From contig PKRE01000001.1 in the NCBI GenBank assembly GCA_017577615.1, positions 868,001 through 932,000 on the forward strand: DNA of 64,000 nt, read 5' to 3'. The notes beneath the pieces are model-generated. The model was not told the DNA's origin. It was given only the letters and a program-made list of their open reading frames with translations, and ran no database searches. Source of the stretch: Gammaproteobacteria bacterium (GTDB lineage: Bacteria; Pseudomonadota; Gammaproteobacteria; Steroidobacterales; Steroidobacteraceae). Each line of letters opens with the position of its first letter. Position 1 is the stretch's first letter. A program made the position numbers and the translations under genes. Shown here piece after piece: positions 1-8,336 of this stretch.

Positions 1-561
1 GAAGCGCCAATGGACACACCGGCAGCCGAGCTGCAGCAAGTCATCGTGCCGCGAAAAGGTGTCCTTGAGCTGCAGCGTCTCCTCTCAGGAGACGGGTCTG
101 TCGAGCTGATGATCGGCACGAACCATATTCGTGTGCAGATCGGTCACATTCGCTTCACATCAAAGCTGATCGATGGTCGTTTCCCGGAATACGGACGCGT
201 GATTCCCACGAACCCGCCGCGCGTTGTTACTGCTGACAAGGACGTGCTGCGAGCAGCGCTTCAGCGAGCAGCGATTCTGTCGAACGAGAAGTACCGAGGT
301 ATTCGATTGTCCTTGAAGCCCGGCGTTCTGACCGTCCAGGCGCACAATCCGGAGCAAGAGGAGGCGGAGGAGGAAGTCGACGTCACGTTCACCGGCGAGG
401 ATATGGAGATCGGGTTCAACGTGAACTACCTGTTGGAAGCGCTCGCCGTGATCGACGGGCAAGAAGTGCAGCTGGGGCTCACAGACGCCAACAACAGCTG
501 CCTCATCACCGCGCCTTCCATGCCTCATGCGAAGTATGTGGTGATGCCCATGAGACTTTGA
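1..561 (+). CDS. dnaN: DNA polymerase III beta sliding clamp, 5'-truncated by the window edge
   Basis: The reading frame is open from base 1 to a stop at 559-561 and gives about 187 residues, the last half of a beta clamp (full length is usually about 366). The protein is the ring that tethers DNA polymerase III to DNA. The C-terminus ends in MPMRL, the invariant end of proteobacterial DnaN, and the stretch with NSCLI and YVVMPM matches the third clamp domain that binds client peptides. The start codon and dnaA must lie upstream, outside the window. recF follows 36 bases later on the same strand, the usual dnaA-dnaN-recF-gyrB order at oriC. Confidence 0.97.
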   Translation, partial: EAPMDTPAAELQQVIVPRKGVLELQRLLSGDGSVELMIGTNHIRVQIGHIRFTSKLIDGRFPEYGRVIPTNPPRVVTADKDVLRAALQRAAILSNEKYRGIRLSLKPGVLTVQAHNPEQEEAEEEVDVTFTGEDMEIGFNVNYLLEALAVIDGQEVQLGLTDANNSCLITAPSMPHAKYVVMPMRL

Positions 562-597
562 CGGGCTCAGCCCGGGTCGCGCCGGGCATGACTCGTA

Positions 598-1656
598 GTG
601 CTCAACAGTCTGTCTATTCACAATTTCCGGTGCATCGAGTCCGCCGTCCTGGAGCTCGATGCTCGCGGAACCGGAATCGTCGGCCGCAACGGGGCGGGCA
701 AGACGAGCCTGCTCGAAGCCATCTATTTCCTTGCCCACGGGCGGTCGTTCCGAACGGCACAGCGCGTCAGGCTCATCGGTCCCAGAGCAGATCTCGTCCG
801 GGTCGTCGGCTCCCTTGAACTCAACGGGAAGTCCGTGACGGCCGGTGTGGAGTACAGCGAGGGCCGCACATTGGCTCGCTTAGGAGGGGAGAGCGTTTCC
901 AGCATCTCGGCGATCGCAGAGGTACTCCCGGTCCAAGTGATCGATCCTGGTGTGCACCGTCTGATCGAGGAAGGTCCAGCTAGACGACGCCAGCTCTTGG
1001 ATTGGGGAGTGTTCCACGTGGAACATCGGTTTCTCGACGCATGGCGCCGGTACCAACGTGCCTTGAAGCAGAGAAACGCGGCGTTGAAGGTGGATCCGGG
1101 CCAAGCTCTGGTGTGGGATGCAGAGCTCGACGCATCCTCGATGGAGATTGAGAGCTACCGCCTGGCGTATTTCACCGAGCTTGCGCCTGAATTCGGGCGC
1201 CTTGCCACCGAGTTGCTGGGTACACCTTGCGCCCTTTCATACGAACGCGGCTGGCCACAAGGGCTGACACTCAAGGAGGCGCTCGTGCGGTCATGGGCTA
1301 CGGACCAGCGCGTGAAAGCAACGACCGTTGGACCCCATCGAGCCGACGTCGTCTTTCACGTGAACGGTGAGCTTGCCCGCGACCGGATCTCACGGGGGCA
1401 GCAGAAGGTGGTCGCCTCTGCGTTCGTGCTCGCCCAATTAATGGTTGCCATCCCTCGTCTGCCGCATCGACCCTGCCTTCTGCTCGACGATCCGGCTGCC
1501 GAGCTCGATGTGGATAGTTTGGGGAAAATTCTACGAATGATCGCTGATATCCCCGCGCAGCTGGTCGTCGCGTCGTTGGATTCCGCCGGCCTACGAGGGA
1601 TCGAAATAGGAAGAACGTTTCACGTGGAACAAGGGAGATTCGCAAGAATGGTATAA
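598..1656 (+). CDS. recF: DNA replication/repair protein RecF
   Basis: 352 residues, a GTG start, normal RecF length. RecF is an SMC-like ATPase that helps load RecA at gaps and restart stalled forks. Visible motifs: Walker A GRNGAGKT at residues 29-36, ABC signature SRGQQK near 263-268, and Walker B CLLLDDP near 292-298 followed by the D-loop ELD. It sits between dnaN and gyrB as in most gammaproteobacteria. Unusually, the gene body carries two parS-like palindromes (1010-1025 and 1616-1631), read through as sense codons. The TAA stop overlaps a TATAAT that could serve gyrB. Confidence 0.96.
   Translation: MLNSLSIHNFRCIESAVLELDARGTGIVGRNGAGKTSLLEAIYFLAHGRSFRTAQRVRLIGPRADLVRVVGSLELNGKSVTAGVEYSEGRTLARLGGESVSSISAIAEVLPVQVIDPGVHRLIEEGPARRRQLLDWGVFHVEHRFLDAWRRYQRALKQRNAALKVDPGQALVWDAELDASSMEIESYRLAYFTELAPEFGRLATELLGTPCALSYERGWPQGLTLKEALVRSWATDQRVKATTVGPHRADVVFHVNGELARDRISRGQQKVVASAFVLAQLMVAIPRLPHRPCLLLDDPAAELDVDSLGKILRMIADIPAQLVVASLDSAGLRGIEIGRTFHVEQGRFARMV
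1010..1025. other. parS: parS centromere site 1 (ParB-binding), inside recF
   Basis: The 16 bases TGTTCCACGTGGAACA form a perfect palindrome around CACGTG and fit the widely conserved chromosomal parS consensus (TGTTNCACGTGNAACA). It is read in frame as recF codons. ParB encoded at 63713 is the expected ligand. Seen directly: sequence and symmetry. Inferred: ParB binding. Confidence 0.92.
1616..1631. other. parS: parS centromere site 2 (ParB-binding), 3' end of recF
   Basis: CGTTTCACGTGGAACA keeps the CACGTG core and differs from a consensus parS by the first base, with one asymmetry in the arms (TTT against GAA). It lies 606 bases after site 1, in the last codons of recF and about 20 bases before the TATAAT upstream of gyrB, so bound or spreading ParB could affect gyrB expression. 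That effect is inference. Confidence 0.85.
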
Positions 1657-1657
1657 T
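1652..1657 (+). promoter_or_regulatory. possible -10 element of a gyrB promoter
   Basis: A perfect TATAAT overlaps the recF stop codon and ends 27 bases before the gyrB ATG. No convincing -35 hexamer lies 16-18 bases upstream, where parS site 2 sits. So this is a candidate only. Confidence 0.4.
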
Positions 1658-1684
1658 TTCATACCTTCTTGCCCAGGCCTCCCC

Positions 1685-4099
1685 ATGACTGATTCAGAGA
1701 TCTACGATTCCAGCAAAATCAAGGTTTTGAAGGGCCTCGATGCGGTACGCAAACGGCCTGGTATGTACATCGGTGACACCGACGACGGGACGGGTCTGCA
1801 CCACATGGTGTTCGAGGTCGTCGATAACTCAATCGACGAAGCGCTCGCCGGTTACTGTTCCAACATCACCGTCACGATTCATGCGGACCAGTCGGTTACC
1901 GTAGCTGACGACGGCCGTGGAATTCCTGTGGATATCCACCCGGAGGAGGGCCGTTCCGCCGCCGAGGTGATCATGACCGTCCTGCATGCCGGCGGGAAGT
2001 TCGATGATTCGTCCTACAAGGTCTCGGGCGGTCTCCATGGCGTCGGTGTGTCGGTCGTCAACGCGCTTTCGGAATATCTCCACCTGACGATTCACCGAGG
2101 CGGCCGGCGCTACGAGCAGGAGTATCGGATGGGCGAGCCGCAGGCGCCTCTTGCCGACGTGGGCCCGACCGACAAGCGCGGCACGATCATCCGCTTCAAG
2201 CCGAGCACGCAGGTCTTCTCCAACGTCGATTTCGACTACAACCTGATCGCCAAGCGGGTGCGTGAGCTCTCGTTCCTCAACTCGGGGGTCCGCATCGAGC
2301 TGATCGACGAGCGGGAAGACAAACACGAGGTATTTCAATACGAGGGCGGGATCCGGGAGTTCGTGCGGTTTCTCAACCGCAACCACACGCCGATCCACAA
2401 CACCATCATCCACTTCAGAACTCAGGAAGGTCCCATCATCGTCGAGCTCGGATTGCAGTGGAATGACTCCTATCAGGAGAACATGTACTGCTACACGAAC
2501 AACATCCCGCAGAAGGATGGTGGTACCCATCTCGCCGGTTTCCGCAGCGCGCTGACCAGGACCATCAACAACTACATCGAGCGCGAATTTCCGAACAAGG
2601 ACAAGGTCCCGACGACTGGTGACGACGCCCGCGAGGGCCTCACTGCGATTCTGTCCGTCAAGATGCCCGACCCAAAGTTTTCTTCACAGACGAAGGACAA
2701 GCTCGTGTCCTCGGAGATCAAGGGCATCGTCGAGTCCGCAGTGAGCACCAAGCTGGAGGAGTTTCTGCTCGAGCATCCGCAACAGGCGAAGGCCATCGCG
2801 ACGAAGGTCATCGAGGCGGCCCGAGCGCGCGAGGCGGCACGCAGAGCGCGGGAAATGACGCGTCGTAAAGGGGCGCTCGATGTTGCCGGCCTACCGGGCA
2901 AGCTCGCGGACTGTCAGGAGAAGGATCCAGCACTCTCAGAGATGTTCTTGGTGGAGGGCGATTCAGCAGGGGGCTCGGCAAAGCAGGCTCGCGATCGGCG
3001 GACCCAGGCGATCCTGCCGCTCAAAGGCAAGATCCTGAACGTGGAGAAGGCACGCTTCGACAAGATGTTGTCTTCGGCCGAGGTTGGCACGCTCATCACC
3101 GCGCTCGGCACCGGCATCGGGCCGGACGACTTCGATATCTCGAAGCTGCGCTACCACCGCATCATTGTGATGACGGACGCCGACGTGGACGGCTCCCATA
3201 TCCGCACCTTGCTGCTCACGTTCTTTTATCGCCAGATGCCGGAGCTGATCGAGCGCGGCCACGTCTATATCGCTCAGCCACCGCTGTACAAGGTGAAGAA
3301 GGGTAAGAACGAGTACTACGTCAAGGATGATGCGGAGCTCAACGCGCTGCTCTTGAAGCAGGCGCTGGAGGATGCCGAGCTGCATCATGACCCCAACCAA
3401 CCTCCAATGAGCGGCTCAGCGCTTGAGACGCTCGCACGGAGCTGGATGGAAGTTTCAGCGATCATCCGCCGCTCGGCGCGCCGGTACGACCAGCGCGTGC
3501 TCGAGCAGATGCTGTACCTGCCGGAAGTGACACTGGCCAACCACGACGACTTTGCGTGGATGACAGAGTGGGGCGCATCGCTCGAGAGGCAGCTCAACGC
3601 GCAGAACGACGCCGTTCGCCGCTATCGAGTGCGAGTCGTGGAAGGGACAGACGGCGCCCCGCCGCGACTCCTCGTTTCGAAAACGGAGCACGGCATCACG
3701 ACGGAAAAATACTTTCACCGCGAGTTCTTCGAATCGCCGGAGTATCGGCGTATTGCGGAGCTCGGGAAGGCGCTTGGCGGGCTGCTGCAGCCCGGCGCCT
3801 ACGTGGTGAAAGGGAAGGAGAGACAGGACGTCTCGAGCTTCAAGCAAGCGGTCGATTGGTTGCTCGAGCAGGCGCGCAAAGGCCAGGTTATCCAGCGCTA
3901 CAAAGGATTGGGCGAGATGAATCCGGAGCAGCTGTGGGAGACCACGATCAATCCAGCCACTCGCCGACTGGTTCAGGTGCGAATCGAAGACGCGCTGGCC
4001 GCCAATGACATCTTCGCCACGTTGATGGGCGATCAAGTGGAGCCACGGCGCGAATTCATCGAGAAGAATGCGCTGTTGGTGGCCAACCTAGACATATAG
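1685..4099 (+). CDS. gyrB: DNA gyrase subunit B
   Basis: 804 residues, the same length as E. coli GyrB, so numbering matches. GyrB is the ATPase and TOPRIM subunit of gyrase, which introduces negative supercoils. The N-terminal GHKL ATPase shows DNSIDEALAG, DDGRGIP and GGLHGVGVSVVNALS. The TOPRIM metal site is intact: E424 in EGDSAGGSAKQ, and D498 and D500 in DADVDGSH. The roughly 165-residue insertion typical of Gram-negative GyrB follows, and the tail has QRYKGLGEMNPEQLWETT. The ATG lies 28 bases after recF. The convergent plsC ends only 6 bases beyond the stop. Confidence 0.98.
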   Translation: MTDSEIYDSSKIKVLKGLDAVRKRPGMYIGDTDDGTGLHHMVFEVVDNSIDEALAGYCSNITVTIHADQSVTVADDGRGIPVDIHPEEGRSAAEVIMTVLHAGGKFDDSSYKVSGGLHGVGVSVVNALSEYLHLTIHRGGRRYEQEYRMGEPQAPLADVGPTDKRGTIIRFKPSTQVFSNVDFDYNLIAKRVRELSFLNSGVRIELIDEREDKHEVFQYEGGIREFVRFLNRNHTPIHNTIIHFRTQEGPIIVELGLQWNDSYQENMYCYTNNIPQKDGGTHLAGFRSALTRTINNYIEREFPNKDKVPTTGDDAREGLTAILSVKMPDPKFSSQTKDKLVSSEIKGIVESAVSTKLEEFLLEHPQQAKAIATKVIEAARAREAARRAREMTRRKGALDVAGLPGKLADCQEKDPALSEMFLVEGDSAGGSAKQARDRRTQAILPLKGKILNVEKARFDKMLSSAEVGTLITALGTGIGPDDFDISKLRYHRIIVMTDADVDGSHIRTLLLTFFYRQMPELIERGHVYIAQPPLYKVKKGKNEYYVKDDAELNALLLKQALEDAELHHDPNQPPMSGSALETLARSWMEVSAIIRRSARRYDQRVLEQMLYLPEVTLANHDDFAWMTEWGASLERQLNAQNDAVRRYRVRVVEGTDGAPPRLLVSKTEHGITTEKYFHREFFESPEYRRIAELGKALGGLLQPGAYVVKGKERQDVSSFKQAVDWLLEQARKGQVIQRYKGLGEMNPEQLWETTINPATRRLVQVRIEDALAANDIFATLMGDQVEPRREFIEKNALLVANLDI

Positions 4100-4105
4100 A
4101 AAAAT

Positions 4106-4888
4106 TTAAGTGTCGGGCATGGAAGCCCCACGGCCAGCTCCTACCGTCGAGTTTTCCTGAACCCGGGCAGAGCGGCCCTGGGTGCGCGGCAGGCTTGCGA
4201 CTTGTGTCTCGATCCAGTTGCGCACCTCTTCGTTGATCTCTCGCGGGTCACGGCCAGCCGCCTCAATAGGTGGCCCGATGCGCAGCGTGATCCTGCCTGG
4301 TCGTTTGAGCCACCCACGCCTCGGCCAGAATTCGCCCGCATTGTGCGCCACGGGCACGACTTTGCATCCAGCCCGGGAAGCAAGCAATGCACCGCTGATG
4401 CCGTACCTGCGCACCTCTCCCGGCGCAACCCGCGTTCCTTCCGGGAAGATGAGAATCCACAAGCCCTCCCGGAGTCGTTGCTGACCCTGCTCAACCACCT
4501 GGTTCACTGCTGCCGCACCGGCCTTGCGGTTGATCGCGATCGGTTTCAGGAAGCGCATGGCCCAGCCGACCATCGGGATCCACATCAGCTCCCGTTTCAG
4601 CACCCATGCCTGGGGCGGGAAGATGCTCGCCTGCGCAATTGTTTCCCACGCGGACGAATGCTTCCACATCGATACGTGCGCACCGTCCGGCAGGTTCTCG
4701 AGCCCTTCGACCGTGTAAGTCAGCCCGCAGAGCTTCTCCAGCATCCACAACTGATTCCGCGACCATGATCGCGCGATGCGGTACAGCCGCTCGAACGGCA
4801 TCCAGCACACCAGGAGCACCACGATCGCGTATACGAACGTGCTAGCGAAGAGGTATGTCGTGAAGAGAATCGAGCGAACGAGCTGCAC
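4106..4888 (-). CDS. plsC: 1-acyl-sn-glycerol-3-phosphate acyltransferase (PlsC-like)
   Basis: 260 residues. The family moves an acyl chain onto lysophosphatidic acid to make phosphatidic acid at the inner membrane. An N-terminal hydrophobic segment (about residues 5-30) anchors it. The acyltransferase box reads KHSSAWET, so the usual HX4D is HX4E (H77, E82), a variant I recall from pseudomonad and betaproteobacterial PlsC proteins. FPEGTR is at 148-153. The gene starts 5 bases after glyS on the same strand, so it is likely the last gene of a glyQ-glyS-plsC operon. A similar acyltransferase sits after gyrB in pseudomonads. Confidence 0.88.
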   Translation of the reverse strand: MQLVRSILFTTYLFASTFVYAIVVLLVCWMPFERLYRIARSWSRNQLWMLEKLCGLTYTVEGLENLPDGAHVSMWKHSSAWETIAQASIFPPQAWVLKRELMWIPMVGWAMRFLKPIAINRKAGAAAVNQVVEQGQQRLREGLWILIFPEGTRVAPGEVRRYGISGALLASRAGCKVVPVAHNAGEFWPRRGWLKRPGRITLRIGPPIEAAGRDPREINEEVRNWIETQVASLPRTQGRSARVQENSTVGAGRGASMPDT

Positions 4889-4893
4889 GAGCG

Positions 4894-6969
4894 CTACCCT
4901 GGTAGTCGCGAAAGATCCGCACTCCGCATGAACAAGTCGCGAATCGACTTCAGCAATCCCAATCTGTTGCTACGCAGCTGCGGATCGTCTGCCATTACCA
5001 TCACGCTATCGAAGAACTGATCGACGTCCTCCTTCAGTGCTGCCAGGGCGGCGAGCGCGCGCTCGTACTCGCGCCGTTCGTACGCAGGTGTTACCTGTTG
5101 CTCTAGCAACAGGAGCCGCTCGAACAACCGTTTCTCGGCGGGTTCGACGAGCTGCTCTGCCACGGGCGGGCGCATCTCCTCGCCGCCGGCCTTCTTGAGA
5201 ATGTTGGCGATGCGCTTGTTGGCCGCCGCGAGCGCGGCGCCCTCCGGCAGCGACAGGAAGCTCTTCAACGCAGCGAGGCGCGCCTCGATGTCCAGGATCG
5301 ATCCCGTATCCGTTGCGAGCACTGCCTCGAACATCTCCGTCGTGATCGCGGGGTCGCGCTCCAAGACGATACCGCGCAGACGCTCGGCGAAGTACTCCCA
5401 GATCTCACTCACCAGAGCTGGCGGCGCCTCGACCGGTTGCATGGTCACCGCGCGCTCGATCAGCTCACGCAGGTCGAGCTCCAACCGCGCTTCGAGAATG
5501 ATGCGCAGCACGCCGAGCGCGCTGCGCCGCAGGCCATACGGATCCCGCGTGCCGCTCGGCTTCTGACCGATGGCAAAGATCCCGGCGATCAAGTCGAGCT
5601 TGTCCGCCAACGCAATCGCCCGGCCCGTGGCCGTCGTCGGCAGCCGATCACCCGAGAAGCGCGGCAGGTATTGCTCCTCGATCGCCATGCATACCTCGTC
5701 GGGTTCGCCATCATGCTGCGCGTAGTACTTGCCCATCGTGCCCTGAAGCTCGGGGAACTCCCCGACCATGCTGGTCAACAAGTCGCACTTGCACAGCTCG
5801 GCAGCCCTGCGCACGAAAGCCGAGTCGGCGCCGATCTGGGCGCCAATGTGTGCTGCCAGCTGTCCGATGCGCTCGCTGCGATCGAACAGCGAGCCGAGGC
5901 GCGTCTGGAATGTCACCGCGCGCAGTCCCTCGCGACGCGTCTCCAGTCTCTGCTCTCGGTCCGTCGTCCAGAAGAACGCGGCATCGGCTAGCCGCGAGCG
6001 CACGACCCGCTCGTTGCCATCTCGGACCTTGTCAGGATCGCGACTTCGAATGTTGGCCACGGTGATGAATGTGTTCATCAGGCGCCCGCTGGCATCCCGC
6101 ACAGGGAAATAGCGCTGATGATCCTGCATCGTCGCGATCGGCACTTCCGGAGGCAGCTGCAGGTATTGCTCATCGAAGCGTCCGGCGATCGGCTCGGGCC
6201 ATTCGACGAGTGCCGTCACTTCGTCCAGCAAATCCGGATCGATGACCGCCTCGCCGCCAAGCCGACGGGCGAGCTCGGTTACGCCTTCTCGAATGCGGGT
6301 TCGTCGCTCTTCCACGTCCGCCACCACGAATCCTTTTTCCAGCAATGTCGAGCGGTACGCAGAAGGCGAGCGCAGTGCAAGCTTTCTCGGGGCATGAAAC
6401 CGATGCCCGTGTGTGAACTTACCGGCACGAATGCCCAAGATCTCTGCCTCGATCACCGCCGAGCCGAACATCATCACGACCCAGTGCACGGGCCGAACGA
6501 ACTCTTCATCGCCGCTACCCCACCGCATGCGACGCGCGATCGGTAATGTGCGCAGCGAGCTGCGCACGATATCGGGCAACAACGAGACAGTGTCGGCCCC
6601 GGGTTTGCGACCGACGAACTGCAGCACTTTGCCCTTGGGACCGTCGACCTGCTGCAGCGCTTCTACGGTGGTGCCACATGCTGCTGCGAACCCAAGAGCA
6701 GCCTTGGTGGGCTGTCCGTTGGCGTCGAACGCCTGCGCTACGGCTGGTCCCAACCGCCGGATCTCCTGGTCCGGCTGGCGATCGGCCACGCCTTTCACAT
6801 ACACGGCCATACGCCGAGGCGTGGCAAACCAATGCACCTCACCGTGCGCGATCGCGGCGGCGCTCAGCTCGCGTCGAATACCTTCGGCAAGAGCCTCGGT
6901 CAGCGTGAACAGCGATTTCGGCGGAAGCTCTTCCGTACCGATCTCAACCAGGAAGTCGCGCTTTGCCAT
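4894..6969 (-). CDS. glyS: glycyl-tRNA synthetase beta subunit
   Basis: 691 residues from the chosen ATG, close to E. coli GlyS (689). It forms the alpha2-beta2 class II synthetase that charges tRNA-Gly; the beta chain contributes tRNA binding. The N-terminus MAKRDFLVEIGTEELPPK is the classic GlyS start, which is why an upstream 94-residue in-frame extension was rejected. The central region with DKLDLIAGIFAIGQKPSGTRDP is strongly conserved, and the C-terminus holds the anticodon-binding-like helical part (DQFFDSVMVMADD). glyQ lies 41 bases upstream and plsC 5 bases downstream. Confidence 0.97.
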   Translation of the reverse strand: MAKRDFLVEIGTEELPPKSLFTLTEALAEGIRRELSAAAIAHGEVHWFATPRRMAVYVKGVADRQPDQEIRRLGPAVAQAFDANGQPTKAALGFAAACGTTVEALQQVDGPKGKVLQFVGRKPGADTVSLLPDIVRSSLRTLPIARRMRWGSGDEEFVRPVHWVVMMFGSAVIEAEILGIRAGKFTHGHRFHAPRKLALRSPSAYRSTLLEKGFVVADVEERRTRIREGVTELARRLGGEAVIDPDLLDEVTALVEWPEPIAGRFDEQYLQLPPEVPIATMQDHQRYFPVRDASGRLMNTFITVANIRSRDPDKVRDGNERVVRSRLADAAFFWTTDREQRLETRREGLRAVTFQTRLGSLFDRSERIGQLAAHIGAQIGADSAFVRRAAELCKCDLLTSMVGEFPELQGTMGKYYAQHDGEPDEVCMAIEEQYLPRFSGDRLPTTATGRAIALADKLDLIAGIFAIGQKPSGTRDPYGLRRSALGVLRIILEARLELDLRELIERAVTMQPVEAPPALVSEIWEYFAERLRGIVLERDPAITTEMFEAVLATDTGSILDIEARLAALKSFLSLPEGAALAAANKRIANILKKAGGEEMRPPVAEQLVEPAEKRLFERLLLLEQQVTPAYERREYERALAALAALKEDVDQFFDSVMVMADDPQLRSNRLGLLKSIRDLFMRSADLSRLPG

Positions 6970-7010
6970 GAGTGATCGAGGTAAGCGTAAGAGGGAGTGT
7001 TCGTGAGCGC

Positions 7011-7949
7011 TTATTGGCTGGGCATCGCCTGCTGACGCGCCGCTTGCAACATCGGAAAGCCGAGCGCTTCGCGCGTCTTGAAATAGGTCTGCGCCACTTC
7101 CTTGGCGAGCGCTCGTACTCTCAGGATGTAGCGTTGACGCTCCGTGACCGAGATTGCCTTGCGCGCATCGAGCAGGTTGAACGTGTGAGAGGTCTTCAAC
7201 ATCTGCTCGTACGCCGGCAGGGCAAGCCCCTCCTGCAGCAAGGCCTGGCACGCGCGTTCGTGCTCATCGAAGTGTCGAAACAGCAGAGCGGTGTCAGCCA
7301 GCTCGAAGTTGTACTTCGATTGCTCCACCTCGTTCTGATGATAGACGTCGCCGTACGTGACCGGCCCCGTAGGGCCCTCCGCCCACAGAATGTCGAAGAC
7401 GCTGTCGACACCTTGTAGGTACATCGCGAGGCGCTCCAGGCCGTAAGTGATCTCGCCCATGATCGGGCGGCAATCCAGCCCTCCTACTTGCTGGAAGTAG
7501 GTGAACTGCGTGATCTCCATCCCGTTGAGCCAGACCTCCCATCCGAGGCCCCACGCACCAAGAGTGGGCGACTCCCAGTTGTCCTCGACGAAACGGATGT
7601 CATGCGTGAGCGGATCGAACCCCAGGTGCGCCAACGAACCTAAATACTGCTCAATGATGTCCGGCGGAGAAGGCTTCAGGACGACCTGGAACTGATAGTA
7701 GTGCTGGAGCCGAAACGGATTTTCTCCATAGCGCCCGTCGGTTGGGCGCCGCGACGGTTGCACATAAGCGGCGTTCCACGGCTCCGGACCTACCGCGCGA
7801 AGCAAGGTGGCCGTGTGAAAGGTGCCTGCGCCCATCTCCATGTCGTACGGCTGCAGGATGACACAGCCCTGCCGTGCCCAGTACGTCTGCAGAGCGAAGA
7901 TCAGGTCCTGGAATGTTCGCGGCGGTTCGGCCGTTTTTCGCGCACGCAT
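7011..7949 (-). CDS. glyQ: glycyl-tRNA synthetase alpha subunit
   Basis: 312 residues (E. coli GlyQ has 303). This is the catalytic chain of heterotetrameric glycyl-tRNA synthetase. The N-terminus contains TFQDLIFALQTYWARQGC and QPYDMEMGAGTFHTAT, a class II core diagnostic of GlyQ, followed by YVQPSRRPTDGRYGENP and the WEVWLNGMEITQFTYFQQ motif. First gene of the minus-strand glyQ-glyS-plsC run. Confidence 0.97.
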   Translation of the reverse strand: MRARKTAEPPRTFQDLIFALQTYWARQGCVILQPYDMEMGAGTFHTATLLRAVGPEPWNAAYVQPSRRPTDGRYGENPFRLQHYYQFQVVLKPSPPDIIEQYLGSLAHLGFDPLTHDIRFVEDNWESPTLGAWGLGWEVWLNGMEITQFTYFQQVGGLDCRPIMGEITYGLERLAMYLQGVDSVFDILWAEGPTGPVTYGDVYHQNEVEQSKYNFELADTALLFRHFDEHERACQALLQEGLALPAYEQMLKTSHTFNLLDARKAISVTERQRYILRVRALAKEVAQTYFKTREALGFPMLQAARQQAMPSQ

Positions 7950-8007
7950 GCGATTTTTTCGAGACAGGAAACAGTTTCGGAGCAGAAACTAAAAGCAGAA
8001 GCGCGCG

Positions 8008-8013
8008 AGTATA
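8008..8013 (-). promoter_or_regulatory. candidate -10 element for glyQ
   Basis: Read on the minus strand this is TATACT, 58 bases before the glyQ ATG. The region 17 bases upstream reads CGGTCA, only a weak match to a -35. The rest of the glyQ-glnA gap (7950-8336) between this site and the glnA control region shows no further recognisable signal. Confidence 0.35.
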
Positions 8014-8156
8014 GCGTGCCGCACTGGAGCTGACCGATTTCGAAGCCCAGCCGGGGCTTAGCACACGGGCCGTTGCCTCCTATTAGCGCACGAAGCGTCA
8101 GCCAAGGCTCGTGTAAGCACCAAGCAGCCCCATATGAGTGCAGGCGGCTCGAGCAG

Positions 8157-8173
8157 CGCACTATAATGGTGCG
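8157..8173. promoter_or_regulatory. NtrC-binding operator upstream of glnA
   Basis: The inverted repeat CGCAC-N7-GTGCG contains GCAC-N7-GTGC, the spacing and core of the enteric NtrC consensus. Its centre (about 8165) lies near -98 relative to the start predicted from the sigma-54 element at 8237-8252, a typical enhancer distance. A perfect TATAAT (8162-8167) lies in its centre, so NtrC bound here could also block a sigma-70 promoter, as at E. coli glnAp1. Confidence 0.78.
8162..8167 (+). promoter_or_regulatory. possible sigma-70 -10 element inside the NtrC operator
   Basis: Perfect TATAAT in the 7-base spacer of the NtrC site. No good -35 is visible 17 bases upstream (TGCAGG). If used, it would give basal glnA transcription that NtrC represses. 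That role is inference. Confidence 0.4.
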
Positions 8174-8236
8174 GCATCTTGCCCTATCTTGCAGCTTAGG
8201 CCGCGAAATTCTGCGGTTTGCGCCGTTACAGTGCGA

Positions 8237-8252
8237 TGGCATGCTTCGTGCA
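8237..8252 (+). promoter_or_regulatory. sigma-54 (RpoN) promoter of glnA
   Basis: TGGCATGCTTCGTGCA matches the -24/-12 consensus TGGCAC-N5-TTGCA: GG at 8238-8239 and GC at 8250-8251 are separated by the required 10 bases. The predicted start near 8263 leaves a leader of about 74 bases before the glnA ATG. Together with the NtrC operator about 70 bases upstream this is a standard nitrogen-regulated promoter. Confidence 0.8.
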
Positions 8253-8336
8253 CTCAGCGAGCCGGACAAATTAACCTCTGGCTCGCAGCGGCGAGCGGGC
8301 CGAGGTCACCATTCGCCGCCTACCGGAGGAGACCTC

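Noticed and set aside
1352..1367. Third parS-like CACGTG in recF (TCTTTCACGTGAACGG)
   Set aside because: Only about 12 of 16 bases fit and the right arm is lost; explained by codons of a conserved RecF region.
1509..1517. Single DnaA-box-like TGTGGATAG
   Set aside because: One isolated 8/9 match inside conserved recF codons; no cluster as at an origin.
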